42,705 nucleotides of DNA from an uncultured Streptococcus sp. (GCF_901875575.1 NZ_CABFMF010000009.1:1-42705); one strand, 5' to 3'; positions 9,480 through 18,399 are shown, counted from the stretch's first letter. A program made the numbers and translations. Notes: generated by a model not told the origin, from the sequence alone.

Positions 9480-10639
9480 TTAAGAACCTTCATGCTAATC
9501 ACCTTGAGGTAATTACTACTTTCATCTTTTTTATTATAGGCAAAATCTGCTGGAAGACCATATTGATTCAATATCTGGTAACTTCTTCCTGCATAGCCTC
9601 TATCAATTTGTTCTATAAATTTTTGACGGGAAACATTGGCAGCATTCGTGCTAGCAATGATTATACCTCCCGGATTTAAAATCTCTAAACTTTGAGAAAT
9701 CAATTTATGATAGTCCTTGGCTACAGAGAAGGTTTGTTTTTTATTACGAGCAAAACTAGGTGGATCTAGCACAATCACGTCATAACTCAAACTTTTTCGC
9801 TTGGCATACTTGAAATATTCAAAAACATCCATGACAATAAAACGGTGATGGTCTGTACTAAGCCCATTGGCCTCAAAATGTGCTTGAGACAATTCTCTAG
9901 AACGTTTGGCCAAATCAACAGAAGTGGTCTCGCTTGCCCCTCCCATAGCTGCTGCTACAGAGAAGGCTGCCGTATAAGAAAACATGTTGAGCAAGGATTT
10001 GCCCATAGCCAACCCGTCAACTAGACTACCACGAACCTCGTGCTGATCTAGGAAAATCCCAGTCATCAAACCGTCATTCATAAAGACTTGATAAGCAACG
10101 CCATTTTCAAGAACTGTAAAAAACTCCGGAGCTTCTTGCCCATAAAGATGGGCAGACTCATAGTCCAGTCCCTTAAATCGAATCTTCTCATAAGCCCCTA
10201 AAACTTCAGGAAAAACCTGTTTAAAGGCTTCTAAAATAAGAGGACGAATCTGGTAAATATAAGAGTTGTAGCAAGAAAAAACTGCATAGTCACCATATAG
10301 GTCAATAGTGAGGCCACCAAAGCCATCTCCCTCTTGGTTAAATAAGCGAAAGGCTGTTGTGCATTCATCTTGATAGTAAGCCCGTCTCTTTTCTTTAGCT
10401 TGTTTAAAGAGACTTTCAAAGAAGGACTGAGTAAAGTCAACCTTCTCCTTGCTGATAAACCAACCGATTCCCTTATTCTGCTGAGAAAGATAGGCGCTAC
10501 CAAGATACTTCCCATCTTGATTGTGAACTTGGACTGCTTGATCCAGCAGATCGATATCTGCAAGATCACTTGCTTCCAAAAGAACCAAGCCTTTAGCAAG
10601 CTTTTTTTCAACTCTTCTGCTAACTCTTATTCTATTCAT
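9476..10639 (-). CDS. Class I SAM-dependent rRNA methyltransferase (RlmI/YwbD type)
   Basis: 387 residues from the start chosen. It has an N-terminal PUA-like RNA-binding domain (about 1-70), a linker domain, and a C-terminal Rossmann methyltransferase. SAM motif I is seen as LNMFSYTAAFSVAAA near 215, and motif IV as LDPPSFARNK near 290. Relatives methylate C5 of a 23S rRNA cytosine; the exact target here is inferred. An in-frame ATG at 10648 lies inside the -10 hexamer, so the ATG at 10639 is the usable start and is probably leaderless. It is the promoter-proximal gene of the aro operon. Confidence 0.85.
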   Translation of the reverse strand: MNRIRVSRRVEKKLAKGLVLLEASDLADIDLLDQAVQVHNQDGKYLGSAYLSQQNKGIGWFISKEKVDFTQSFFESLFKQAKEKRRAYYQDECTTAFRLFNQEGDGFGGLTIDLYGDYAVFSCYNSYIYQIRPLILEAFKQVFPEVLGAYEKIRFKGLDYESAHLYGQEAPEFFTVLENGVAYQVFMNDGLMTGIFLDQHEVRGSLVDGLAMGKSLLNMFSYTAAFSVAAAMGGASETTSVDLAKRSRELSQAHFEANGLSTDHHRFIVMDVFEYFKYAKRKSLSYDVIVLDPPSFARNKKQTFSVAKDYHKLISQSLEILNPGGIIIASTNAANVSRQKFIEQIDRGYAGRSYQILNQYGLPADFAYNKKDESSNYLKVISMKVLK

Positions 10640-10646
10640 AACTACC

Positions 10647-10675
10647 ATTATATCAAATTTTTAGACAATTCACAA
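10647..10675 (-). promoter_or_regulatory. SigA promoter of the rlmI-aro operon (leaderless)
   Basis: TTGTGA, a 17-bp spacer and TATAAT, with the extended -10 TGA directly before TATAAT. Exactly seven bases separate the -10 from the ATG at 10639, so transcription should begin at or one base before the start codon. Confidence 0.75.
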
Positions 10676-10782
10676 AACAGAAACTTTCCTTAGCTTTATG
10701 GGATTATGACATAAAAGTCATTATCCTAGGAGTATGAATTTATGAAATACACTCTTCATCTTCACTATCCTAAGAAAATAAA

Positions 10783-10934
10783 ATGAGTCTGGGACAAAAG
10801 TCTAACATTAAATATAAAAAGCGAACAAAACGAGTTATCTGACACTCAGAATTCTGTTTTGTTCGCTTTTTTGTCTAATCTATCGATTCTATAATAAAGA
10901 ATTTCAAAAATCAAAATTTTTTTCTCAGACTCAT
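10783..10934. repeat. TIR-flanked intergenic repeat element (152 bp)
   Basis: This AT-rich interval begins ATGAGTCTGGGA and ends TCTCAGACTCAT, near-perfect terminal inverted repeats with one mismatch, and has a large hairpin inside. It occupies most of the gap between the ABC permease and the rlmI promoter (10676-10966). It has no ORF, so it resembles a small MITE-like streptococcal repeat. I cannot assign it to a named family with confidence. Confidence 0.5.
10816..10870. terminator. Strong bidirectional hairpin terminator inside the repeat
   Basis: A perfect 16-bp stem (AAAAAGCGAACAAAAC at 10816-10831, GTTTTGTTCGCTTTTT at 10855-10870) with a 23-nt loop. The A/T ends give U tails on both strands. 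It should end the minus-strand ABC transporter transcript before the aro promoter. A related hairpin is at 42100-42154. Confidence 0.75.
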
Positions 10935-10966
10935 GTCATCAATAAAGCACTATCTTGTGACAAGAG

Positions 10967-12595
10967 TTACATCCTATCTAAATGTTCCACTATACGTCTA
11001 AAATAATAATGGTAGCTAAAAATGCTAAGGCCAAGCAGAAGTATAAAACTTACAAGTCCTAAACTAATTGCAAGAATAGGAGAGAGAGACTGAACCAAGA
11101 ATAAGCTCCCAATTACAAGGGCCATTAGGATTGCACTATATATAAACAATAAAACTATTGCAACTATACCATTTGAACGATTCACCAAGTCCGTAATACT
11201 ACTCCAATTGGTTGACAGATTTTTCACATCCTTAAAATAATGATGGCAAGAAAGGATGACACTAGCAAGGAACCATGCCACAAGAAGGTAAATCATTGAA
11301 AGAATGGGCAATCCTAAATAAAGGGAAAGACCAAGTAAAGTCAAGATAGGTAAGAGGGACTGGACTGCAAATATAATCCAAAATTTCACTTTCACATAAC
11401 GAGTAAAATCAAAAGGCAAACTCTTAAGAAAATCAAAATTTTCCCTCTCCAGAGATAACCCGATTGAAGATAGACTTGTGATATTGTTATTTAAAACTGC
11501 TATAAACACTCCCACAAAAAACAAGGGCAACCAGTATTGTGCATTTATTTCTGGAACAAGCTGGGAATCCCTAATCTTAGATATTAAGCCTATCATAAAG
11601 AAATAAGGCAGGAAAGTACTTGTAAAAAGCACTGTCACCAAGCTAGTCCCCTGTCCCAAGAGGGAGAGGTTATAGCGTAACACCGTACGGAAAAAACCTT
11701 TTTTAGTTATGGAAATGCTTTGTTTGCTACGACGCTCTTTTCTGATTTTTTCTTCACTGTTGGTCATAACAACTTGATAAAATTGAGGAACAACCTTCTT
11801 TTTTGTTAGATAAAGTAGCAAAACAGTTGCTGCTATCCAAGCCAGTAATCCAAAGATGGATTCAAGAGAAAAAGGCTCTACTGCTATTTTATAAAAGATA
11901 TGAAGAGGATAAAAGAGGGTTGGGACTTCTCTAACTGTCTCTATACTAGCTCCTGAATTTGAATAGAAAACCAGTATCATAGGGAATAATAACCCTAGAC
12001 CAATCATGACATTAGATAAAAGAGACTGGTGCTTTCTGAAAAATGCTGTCTGGGCCAAAAAATGGACTGCCAAGACCATCCCTAGACCAACTGAGACAAA
12101 TAATAAAGCTAAGGACAGCAACATCAAAGGCAAGCCCAACCAAAGAGAAGGAGCTAATCGAAGATAAAGAACCAGAAAATAAGCTAAGATAGGGACAAGT
12201 CCAACTAAAGACGGCAAAAGAACAGATATTCCTTTTGCAAGCATAATTTCTGATTCTTTAAAGGCATAAGGACTATAAGAGGCCAAGTCCTTACTCTCAT
12301 AAAAAACATTGTAAAAGGCTGTTAAACTATTAGAAAAGACAATAACTAGAAAAATAGCAACCATATTACTAAATAGACTGGGAACTTCCTCAAAAGGATA
12401 ACGAAAAACTAGATTCGAAAATAAGAGGAGTAGCAACAAACTAGAAACAAGATAAGAACGCAACAATTTCCCTGACACATCAACCTTTTTATCGGGATTC
12501 TTAGCTTGTTTTTTGCGTAGATTTGCTAGGTTCGTCTCATTTGATGAATAAAGGATATTGATATCAACTAATTTTTTAATGACCTTGAGACGCAT
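10967..12595 (-). CDS. ABC transporter permease (large multi-pass membrane protein)
   Basis: 542 residues with about a dozen hydrophobic segments arranged in two halves. A basic cytoplasmic loop (EEKIRKERRSKQSISITKK, near 290) sits in the middle. There are no catalytic motifs. It is the membrane partner of the ATPase encoded just upstream, whose end it overlaps by 20 bp. The start at 12595 has AGGAGG six bases upstream; the longer in-frame start at 12622 has no comparable site. Substrate unknown; the fused two-half permease architecture suggests an exporter. Confidence 0.85.
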   Translation of the reverse strand: MRLKVIKKLVDINILYSSNETNLANLRKKQAKNPDKKVDVSGKLLRSYLVSSLLLLLLFSNLVFRYPFEEVPSLFSNMVAIFLVIVFSNSLTAFYNVFYESKDLASYSPYAFKESEIMLAKGISVLLPSLVGLVPILAYFLVLYLRLAPSLWLGLPLMLLSLALLFVSVGLGMVLAVHFLAQTAFFRKHQSLLSNVMIGLGLLFPMILVFYSNSGASIETVREVPTLFYPLHIFYKIAVEPFSLESIFGLLAWIAATVLLLYLTKKKVVPQFYQVVMTNSEEKIRKERRSKQSISITKKGFFRTVLRYNLSLLGQGTSLVTVLFTSTFLPYFFMIGLISKIRDSQLVPEINAQYWLPLFFVGVFIAVLNNNITSLSSIGLSLERENFDFLKSLPFDFTRYVKVKFWIIFAVQSLLPILTLLGLSLYLGLPILSMIYLLVAWFLASVILSCHHYFKDVKNLSTNWSSITDLVNRSNGIVAIVLLFIYSAILMALVIGSLFLVQSLSPILAISLGLVSFILLLGLSIFSYHYYFRRIVEHLDRM

Positions 12596-13325
12596 CTGCA
12601 ACCTCCTCTTTTCTACCGGCAAGACTAAGGTAGATACTTTCCAAAGACTGGTCTGGATGGTCTTTTCTCAAGTCCTCTACACTACCACAATAAATCAGAT
12701 GCCCCTTTTTCAAAATGGCAATCCGATCACAGACTTGCTCGGCTACCTCTAGGACATGGGTTGAAAAAAGTACAGTCTTACCTTTTTGTGCATGTTCCTT
12801 CATCATTTGCTTCAAATCAAAGGCAGCCTGGGGATCCAAACCAGTCAAGGGTTCGTCCAAGACCCAAATATCAGGATCAGACAAGAGCGCCCCTATCACA
12901 AAGACTTTCTGACGCATTCCGTGAGAAAAGGTTTCAATAACCTGATAGCGATTTTCAGCAAAATCAAAAATAGTCAACAGCCTAGCTAAACTAGCCTCCA
13001 AGTCAGAGCTACTCATATCATAGGAGGAAGCAACCAATTCCCAAAATTCATTAGCTGTTAATCGTAAAAATAAGTCAGGTGAATCTGCAACGTAGCCAAT
13101 CTTTCGTTTAATAGCCAAGCGATTTTCCGATAAATCCAATCCATCTACCAAAATCCGACCATCAGTGGGTGAAATAATACTGACTAGAGATTTTATGGTG
13201 GTCGATTTTCCAGCACCATTATGGCCAATCAAGCCCATAATCTCTCCATTTTTAATCTGCAAATTGAGATTGCTCAAGGCCTCTTTATCACCATACAACT
13301 TACTAACATTTTGAAATTCAATCAT
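12576..13325 (-). CDS. ABC transporter ATP-binding protein
   Basis: 249 residues. Walker A GHNGAGKST near 36, Q-loop region, signature FSHGMRQK near 132 (a degenerate LSGGQ), Walker B IWVLDEPLTGLD near 155 and H-loop FSTHVLE near 188. The missing strict LSGGQ and the GHNGAGKS form fit the CcmA / EcsA-like exporter class. The start is set at the ATG at 13325, preceded by AGGAGT, and not at the longer in-frame extension to 13394, which has no ribosome site and lies in the promoter region. It forms a two-gene operon with the permease. Confidence 0.9.
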   Translation of the reverse strand: MIEFQNVSKLYGDKEALSNLNLQIKNGEIMGLIGHNGAGKSTTIKSLVSIISPTDGRILVDGLDLSENRLAIKRKIGYVADSPDLFLRLTANEFWELVASSYDMSSSDLEASLARLLTIFDFAENRYQVIETFSHGMRQKVFVIGALLSDPDIWVLDEPLTGLDPQAAFDLKQMMKEHAQKGKTVLFSTHVLEVAEQVCDRIAILKKGHLIYCGSVEDLRKDHPDQSLESIYLSLAGRKEEVADASQGH

Positions 13326-13432
13326 GGTCTGACTCCTATCTTTATCTATATTACATACTGTTATACTAGCACTTTGATACAAAAAAATCAACACTTTTGA
13401 TAAAATAGTCGAAAAGATTGTTTCAGACGTTG

Positions 13433-13470
13433 CGCAAACGTTTGCGGTGTTAGGTAGTTTATGATAAAAT
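13433..13470 (+). promoter_or_regulatory. Alpha-amylase promoter with CcpA cre operator
   Basis: A perfect 14-bp palindrome, CGCAAACGTTTGCG (13433-13446), matches the core of a catabolite-responsive element. It overlaps a -35 (TTGCGG, 13442-13447) that stands 17 bp from TAAAAT (13465-13470) with an extended TGA. CcpA bound here should block polymerase when glucose is plentiful. Confidence 0.8.
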
Positions 13471-13501
13471 AAATCATCACCAACATGTCAGAGGAAAAAC
13501 A

Positions 13502-14956
13502 ATGAAAAATCAAACACTCATGCAATACTTTGAATGGTATCTGCCCCACGACGGTCAGCACTGGACGCGTCTGGCTGAAGATGCTCAACACCTAGCTGAT
13601 CTGGGAATCAGCCACGTCTGGATGCCACCAGCTTTTAAGGCAACCAATGAAAAAGATGTCGGCTATGGTGTCTATGACTTATTCGACTTAGGAGAGTTCA
13701 ACCAAAAAGGGACTGTCCGCACCAAGTATGGTTTCAAAGAAGACTATCTTCAAGCCATTCAAGCCCTTAAAACGCAGGGAATTCAACCTATGGCCGATGT
13801 AGTTCTCAACCACAAGGCTGCTGCCGATCACAGGGAAGCCTTTCAGGTTATCGAAGTGGATCCTGTAGACCGTACAGTTGAACTTGGAGACCCCTTTACC
13901 ATCAATGGCTGGACTAGCTTTACCTTCGATGGTCGCCAAGATACCTACAATGACTTTCACTGGCACTGGTACCACTTCACAGGTACAGATTACGATGCCA
14001 AACGTCGTAAGTCTGGGATTTATCTGATCCAAGGGGATAATAAGGGCTGGGCAAATGAGGAATTAGTCGATAATGAAAATGGAAACTACGACTACCTCAT
14101 GTATGCTGACCTAGACTTTAAACATCCTGAAGTCATCCAAAATATCTATGACTGGGCTGACTGGTTCATGGAAACGACTGGTGTAGCTGGTTTTCGCTTG
14201 GATGCCGTCAAACACATCGACTCTTTCTTCATGCGCAATTTCATCCGAGATATGAAGGAAAAATACGGTGAGGATTTCTATGTTTTTGGTGAATTCTGGA
14301 ATCCTGACAAGGAAGCCAATCTAGACTATCTTGAAAAAACGGAAGAACGATTCGACCTTGTTGATGTTCGTCTCCACCAGAATCTCTTTGAAGCCAGTCA
14401 AGCTGGCGCAAACTATGACCTTCGTGGCATTTTCACAGATAGCTTGGTTGAACTCAAACCCGACAAGGCTGTAACCTTTGTTGACAACCACGATACCCAA
14501 CGAGGACAAGCTCTTGAGTCTACTATTGAAGAGTGGTTCAAACCAGCAGCCTATGCCCTTATTCTCTTACGCCAAGACGGTCTTCCATGTGTCTTTTACG
14601 GAGACTACTATGGAATTTCAGGGCAGTATGCCCAAGAAGATTTCAAAGAAGTCCTTGACCATCTCCTAGCCATCCGAAAAGATTTGGCCTATGGAGAACA
14701 AACAGACTACTTTGACCATGCTAACTGTATCGGTTGGGTACGTTCAGGTTCTGAACATCAATCCCCAATCGCAGTTCTTATCTCAAATGACCAAGAAAAC
14801 AGCAAGTCAATGTTTGTCGGCCAAGAATGGGCTAACCAAACTTTTGTAGATTTACTTGGAAATCACCAAGGTCAAGTTACAGTCGATGAGGAAGGTTATG
14901 GACAATTCCCAGTCTCAGCTAGATCCGTAAGTGTCTGGGCAGTCAATACAATCTAA
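13502..14956 (+). CDS. Cytoplasmic alpha-amylase (GH13)
   Basis: 484 residues with no signal peptide, so it acts inside the cell on glycogen-like or imported maltodextrins by alpha-1,4 hydrolysis. All four GH13 regions are present: DVVLNH (about 98), GFRLDAVKH with the nucleophile Asp (about 234), the acid/base Glu in FGEFW (about 263), and FVDNHDT (about 326). The N-terminus QYFEWYLP and the C-terminal beta domain fit the bacterial GH13_5 liquefying-amylase type. It is monocistronic: the only plus-strand operon in this half of the window, with its own cre-controlled promoter and terminator. Confidence 0.93.
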   Translation: MKNQTLMQYFEWYLPHDGQHWTRLAEDAQHLADLGISHVWMPPAFKATNEKDVGYGVYDLFDLGEFNQKGTVRTKYGFKEDYLQAIQALKTQGIQPMADVVLNHKAAADHREAFQVIEVDPVDRTVELGDPFTINGWTSFTFDGRQDTYNDFHWHWYHFTGTDYDAKRRKSGIYLIQGDNKGWANEELVDNENGNYDYLMYADLDFKHPEVIQNIYDWADWFMETTGVAGFRLDAVKHIDSFFMRNFIRDMKEKYGEDFYVFGEFWNPDKEANLDYLEKTEERFDLVDVRLHQNLFEASQAGANYDLRGIFTDSLVELKPDKAVTFVDNHDTQRGQALESTIEEWFKPAAYALILLRQDGLPCVFYGDYYGISGQYAQEDFKEVLDHLLAIRKDLAYGEQTDYFDHANCIGWVRSGSEHQSPIAVLISNDQENSKSMFVGQEWANQTFVDLLGNHQGQVTVDEEGYGQFPVSARSVSVWAVNTI

Positions 14957-14972
14957 TAGCTCACAATAACCA

Positions 14973-15001
14973 AGCCAGGTCCAATCGGATTTGGCTTTTT
15001 T
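14973..15001 (+). terminator. Amylase terminator
   Basis: A 10-bp stem (AGCCAGGTCC with GGATTTGGCT), 4-nt loop, then a T run. It begins 17 bp after the amylase stop. Confidence 0.85.
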
Positions 15002-15009
15002 GCATTCAC

Positions 15010-15038
15010 AAAAAGACCTACCCAAATGGATAGATCTT
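15010..15038 (-). terminator. alaS terminator
   Basis: On the minus strand an 11-bp stem (AAGATCTATCC with GGGTAGGTCTT, two G-T pairs), loop ATTT, then TTTTT. It lies just past the alaS stop, in convergent orientation to the amylase terminator. Confidence 0.8.
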
Positions 15039-15045
15039 TGTTTTC

Positions 15046-17664
15046 TTACAATTTACCTGCTACTGCATCCAACAATTCTTGGATCTTAGCTTGGTTGCTT
15101 CCTCCTGCCATGGCCATGTCTGGTTTACCACCACCACGTCCATTGACGATTGGTGCTAATTCTTTGACAAGGTTTCCTGCATGAAGGTCTTTTGTCTTGC
15201 TTGCTACAAGGACATTGACTTTGTCACCGATAGCAGCAACGAGGACAAGAAGATCAGAGTAGTCTTTTTGTTTCCAGTTATCCGCAAAAGTACGAAGGGC
15301 ACCAGCGTCAGATACAGATACTTGGCTAGCAATGTAACGGTGACCATTGACTTCCTTCACATCCTTGAAGATATCGCCTGCAGCAGCCGCTGCGGCTTTT
15401 TCTTTCAACTCAGCATTTTCTTTTTGCAATTGACGAAGTTGTTCTTGAAGTCCTTCTACCTTGTGAGGTACTTCTTTAAGTTGAGGTGCTTTCAAGGTTG
15501 CTGCAACGGCTTTAAGAGCATCTTCTTGTTCACGGTAAGCTTCAAAGGCTTCCTTACCAGTCACTGCCAAGATACGGCGAGTTCCTGAACCAATCCCTTC
15601 TTCTTTGACAATCTTGAAGAGACCAATTTCAGAAGTGTTGCCAACGTGGGTACCACCACAAAGTTCGATAGAGTAATCACCGATAGTAACAACACGAACT
15701 TCCTTGCCGTATTTCTCACCAAAGAGGGCCATAGCTCCCATTTCTTTAGCAGTGTCAATATCCGTTTCAACTGTCTTCACTTCAAGAGTTTCCCAGATTT
15801 TCTCGTTGACTTGCTGTTCAATAGCACGCAATTCTTCAGCAGTTACTGCTTGGAAATGAGTAAAGTCAAAGCGAAGGAATTCGACTTCGTTAAGAGATCC
15901 TGCTTGTGTCGCGTGGTTTCCAAGGATATTGTGAAGGGCAGCGTGAAGCAAGTGAGTTGCAGTGTGGTTTTTCATGACACGGTGACGACGATTGCTATCA
16001 ATTGCCAAGGTATATTCTTGGTTCAAGGCAAGCGGTGCAAGGACTTCAACTGTATGAAGAGCTTGTCCGTTTGGTGCTTTTTGAACATTTGTGACAGTAG
16101 CCACAACTGAACCAGTCTCATCCAAGATTTGTCCGTGGTCAGCTACCTGTCCACCCATTTCAGCATAGAATGGCGTTTCCGCAAAGATAAGAGAGGCAGT
16201 TCCTTCCGACACAGCTTCTACTTCTGCATTGTCAGCCACGATAGCGACCAATTTAGAAGACAATTGAGATGCTTCATAGTTAAAGCGGCTTTCCACTGTG
16301 ATGTTTTGAAGGGTTTCATTTTGCATTCCCATTGAACCACCCTTGACAGCTGAGGCACGCGCGCGTTCTTGCTGTTCTTTCATGGCTGCTTCAAATCCTT
16401 CACGATCCACAGTCATACCAGCTTCTTCAGCGATTTCTTCTGTCAATTCAACTGGGAATCCATAAGTGTCGTAAAGTTTAAATACATCTGAACCAGCAAT
16501 GACAGATTGACCTTTTTCTTTCAAGTCAGCTACAATGCCTTGGGCAAAGTGTTGACCTGAGTGAAGGGTACGAGCAAATGATTCTTCTTCGCTCTTAACG
16601 ATTTTCTCGATAAAGTCACATTTCTCAAGCACTTCTGGGTAGTAGCTTTCCATGATTTTCCCAACAGTTGGAACGAGTTTGTAAAGGAAAGGCTCATTGA
16701 TCCCCAATTTTTGACCATGCATTGAAGCACGACGGAGGAGACGACGAAGGACATAACCACGACCTTCATTTCCTGGAAGGGCACCATCACCGATGGCAAA
16801 TGACAAAGAACGAATATGGTCTGCAATAACCTTAAAGCTCATGTTGTCGCCATCTTGGTCATAAACCTTACCAGACAATTTCTCCACTTCACGAATAATC
16901 GGCATGAAGAGGTCTGTTTCAAAGTTTGTCTTAGCCCCTTGGATAACCGCAACCAAACGCTCCAAACCAGCGCCCGTATCAATGTTCTTGTGTGGCAATT
17001 CCTTGTACTCGCTACGAGGAACAGCAGGGTCTGCGTTAAATTGTGACAAAACGATGTTCCAGATTTCGATGTAACGGTCGTTTTCAATATCTTCTGCAAG
17101 GAGACGAAGACCGATATTTTCTGGGTCAAAAGCTTCTCCACGGTCAAAGAAAATCTCTGTATCAGGCCCAGAAGGTCCCGCACCGATTTCCCAGAAGTTA
17201 TCTTCGATTGGGATCAAGTGACTTGGATCTACTCCCACTTCAATCCAACGGTTGTATGAATCTTTGTCTTCTGGATAGTAGGTCATGTAAAGTTTTTCAG
17301 CTGGAAAATCAAACCATTCAGGGCTTGTCAAAAGCTCATAAGCCCAAGTGATGGCTTCATCACGGAAGTAATCCCCGATAGAGAAGTTCCCCAGCATTTC
17401 AAACATGGTATGGTGACGTGCAGTCTTCCCTACGTTTTCAATATCGTTGGTACGAATAGCCTTTTGGGCATTGGTAATACGTGGATTTTCAGGGATGATT
17501 GTCCCGTCAAAGTATTTCTTAAGAGTTGCTACCCCAGAGTTGATCCACAAAAGAGTTGGATCATTTACAGGAACCAAGCTTACTGATGGTTCTACAGAGT
17601 GACCTTTGGTCGCCCAGAAGTCAAGCCACATTTGGCGTACTTGTGCACTAGATAGTTGTTTCAT
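15046..17664 (-). CDS. alaS: Alanyl-tRNA synthetase
   Basis: 872 residues, full length. It charges tRNA-Ala and edits mischarged Ser/Gly. The class II catalytic domain is N-terminal (RQMWLDFWATKGH, then the ARHHTMFEMLGNFS motif 2 region). The editing domain carries HTATHLLH near 565 and CGGTH near 668, which bind zinc. A coiled-coil region with a Lys/Ala-rich stretch near 720-755 and a C-Ala domain with the GGRGGGKPDMA motif end the protein. It follows the LURP-one gene by 21 bp and shares its T-box leader. Confidence 0.97.
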   Translation of the reverse strand: MKQLSSAQVRQMWLDFWATKGHSVEPSVSLVPVNDPTLLWINSGVATLKKYFDGTIIPENPRITNAQKAIRTNDIENVGKTARHHTMFEMLGNFSIGDYFRDEAITWAYELLTSPEWFDFPAEKLYMTYYPEDKDSYNRWIEVGVDPSHLIPIEDNFWEIGAGPSGPDTEIFFDRGEAFDPENIGLRLLAEDIENDRYIEIWNIVLSQFNADPAVPRSEYKELPHKNIDTGAGLERLVAVIQGAKTNFETDLFMPIIREVEKLSGKVYDQDGDNMSFKVIADHIRSLSFAIGDGALPGNEGRGYVLRRLLRRASMHGQKLGINEPFLYKLVPTVGKIMESYYPEVLEKCDFIEKIVKSEEESFARTLHSGQHFAQGIVADLKEKGQSVIAGSDVFKLYDTYGFPVELTEEIAEEAGMTVDREGFEAAMKEQQERARASAVKGGSMGMQNETLQNITVESRFNYEASQLSSKLVAIVADNAEVEAVSEGTASLIFAETPFYAEMGGQVADHGQILDETGSVVATVTNVQKAPNGQALHTVEVLAPLALNQEYTLAIDSNRRHRVMKNHTATHLLHAALHNILGNHATQAGSLNEVEFLRFDFTHFQAVTAEELRAIEQQVNEKIWETLEVKTVETDIDTAKEMGAMALFGEKYGKEVRVVTIGDYSIELCGGTHVGNTSEIGLFKIVKEEGIGSGTRRILAVTGKEAFEAYREQEDALKAVAATLKAPQLKEVPHKVEGLQEQLRQLQKENAELKEKAAAAAAGDIFKDVKEVNGHRYIASQVSVSDAGALRTFADNWKQKDYSDLLVLVAAIGDKVNVLVASKTKDLHAGNLVKELAPIVNGRGGGKPDMAMAGGSNQAKIQELLDAVAGKL

Positions 17665-17685
17665 ATTGTCTCCTTATTTACTTGT

Positions 17686-18171
17686 TTAATGTGATTGGCT
17701 TTCCAGCATTTCCACATAGTCAATCGCGACACAGAGGGAAATGACTAGGTCTGCATAAGCGTCCTCAAGGACGGTTACGGTATAAGTAGAGGTCAGATGG
17801 AAGAGTTCCTTCTTAATTTCAGCAATCAGCTGATCGCGATCATTCAGCAATTTGAAATTCAAATCCCAGATATTGCCCTCGATATGAAGACCTAGATTAT
17901 CAAACTCATACTTATCTCGCCAGAAGGTCAACTTCTTGCGAATGACAAAACTCGAGCCATCCCGAAGCTGAATCTCAAAACGAGGAAGCAAGGTCAAGAT
18001 TTCTTTACTGATCTGACTGACTTGTTCACCATTAACATCATAGATGGTAAAAGTTTTGGGAATCTTAAAAAATGATCCCTCTACCTGATAGGCGATTTCT
18101 CCCCTGTCATCCTTGATAGCGAAGCGTTCGCCTCCAAGACGAAACTTTTGTTTGACAAGAAATGTTTTCAT
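17686..18171 (-). CDS. LURP-one-related / YxjI-like protein
   Basis: 161 residues, mostly beta strand with repeated hairpins (KQKFRLGGERFAIKDDRGEIAY, later FKIPKTFTIYDVNG). This matches the LURP-one (Tubby-like barrel) fold. Function is not established in bacteria. The start at 18171 has GGAGG five bases upstream; the longer TTG start would sit on top of that site. It is the first gene after the alanine T-box and precedes alaS, so its level should follow uncharged tRNA-Ala, which is unexpected for a protein with no known role in translation. Confidence 0.75.
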   Translation of the reverse strand: MKTFLVKQKFRLGGERFAIKDDRGEIAYQVEGSFFKIPKTFTIYDVNGEQVSQISKEILTLLPRFEIQLRDGSSFVIRKKLTFWRDKYEFDNLGLHIEGNIWDLNFKLLNDRDQLIAEIKKELFHLTSTYTVTVLEDAYADLVISLCVAIDYVEMLESQSH

Positions 18172-18364
18172 CAACACCTCCAAAAACCAAAAGACAAGCT
18201 CATATCACGAAGGGCGAAAAACCGCGGTACCACCTTCATTCAATGAACTTGTCATTCTCTTGTTCTTATGCAATTGTATGATTGAGTAGCATGACTTCCT
18301 AACTTAGATGGCTCGCAGCACCGCCATTTCTCTGGACTAAGATGATTGAAAATCAATTCTCAAC
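18172..18364 (-). ncRNA. T-box leader, alanine specific
   Basis: The conserved T-box core AAGGTGGTACCGCGG is at 18236-18222 (minus). Upstream, a Stem I hairpin ATGGC...GCCAT displays GCT (18319-18317), an alanine specifier codon. An 11-bp stem (18253-18243 with 18203-18193) followed by a broken T run forms the alternative terminator. Uncharged tRNA-Ala should stabilise the antiterminator and permit transcription of the LURP-one gene and alaS. Boundaries run from the predicted +1 to the start codon. Confidence 0.9.
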
Positions 18365-18370
18365 TTAAGT

Positions 18371-18399
18371 ATTATACCGTTTTTTTAAGCCTGCGTCAA
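18371..18399 (-). promoter_or_regulatory. Promoter of the alaS T-box operon
   Basis: TTGACG, exactly 17 bp, TATAAT on the minus strand. The predicted +1 is near 18364. Confidence 0.85.

Noticed and set aside
10676..10966. CRISPR or tandem array in the intergenic repeat
   Set aside because: Only one inverted hairpin and one pair of terminal repeats; no regularly spaced direct repeats.
15361..15420. Alanine-rich stretch in alaS as a possible insertion or repeat
   Set aside because: The run of Ala/Lys/Glu lies in the coiled-coil linker of AlaRS, where such sequence is normal.
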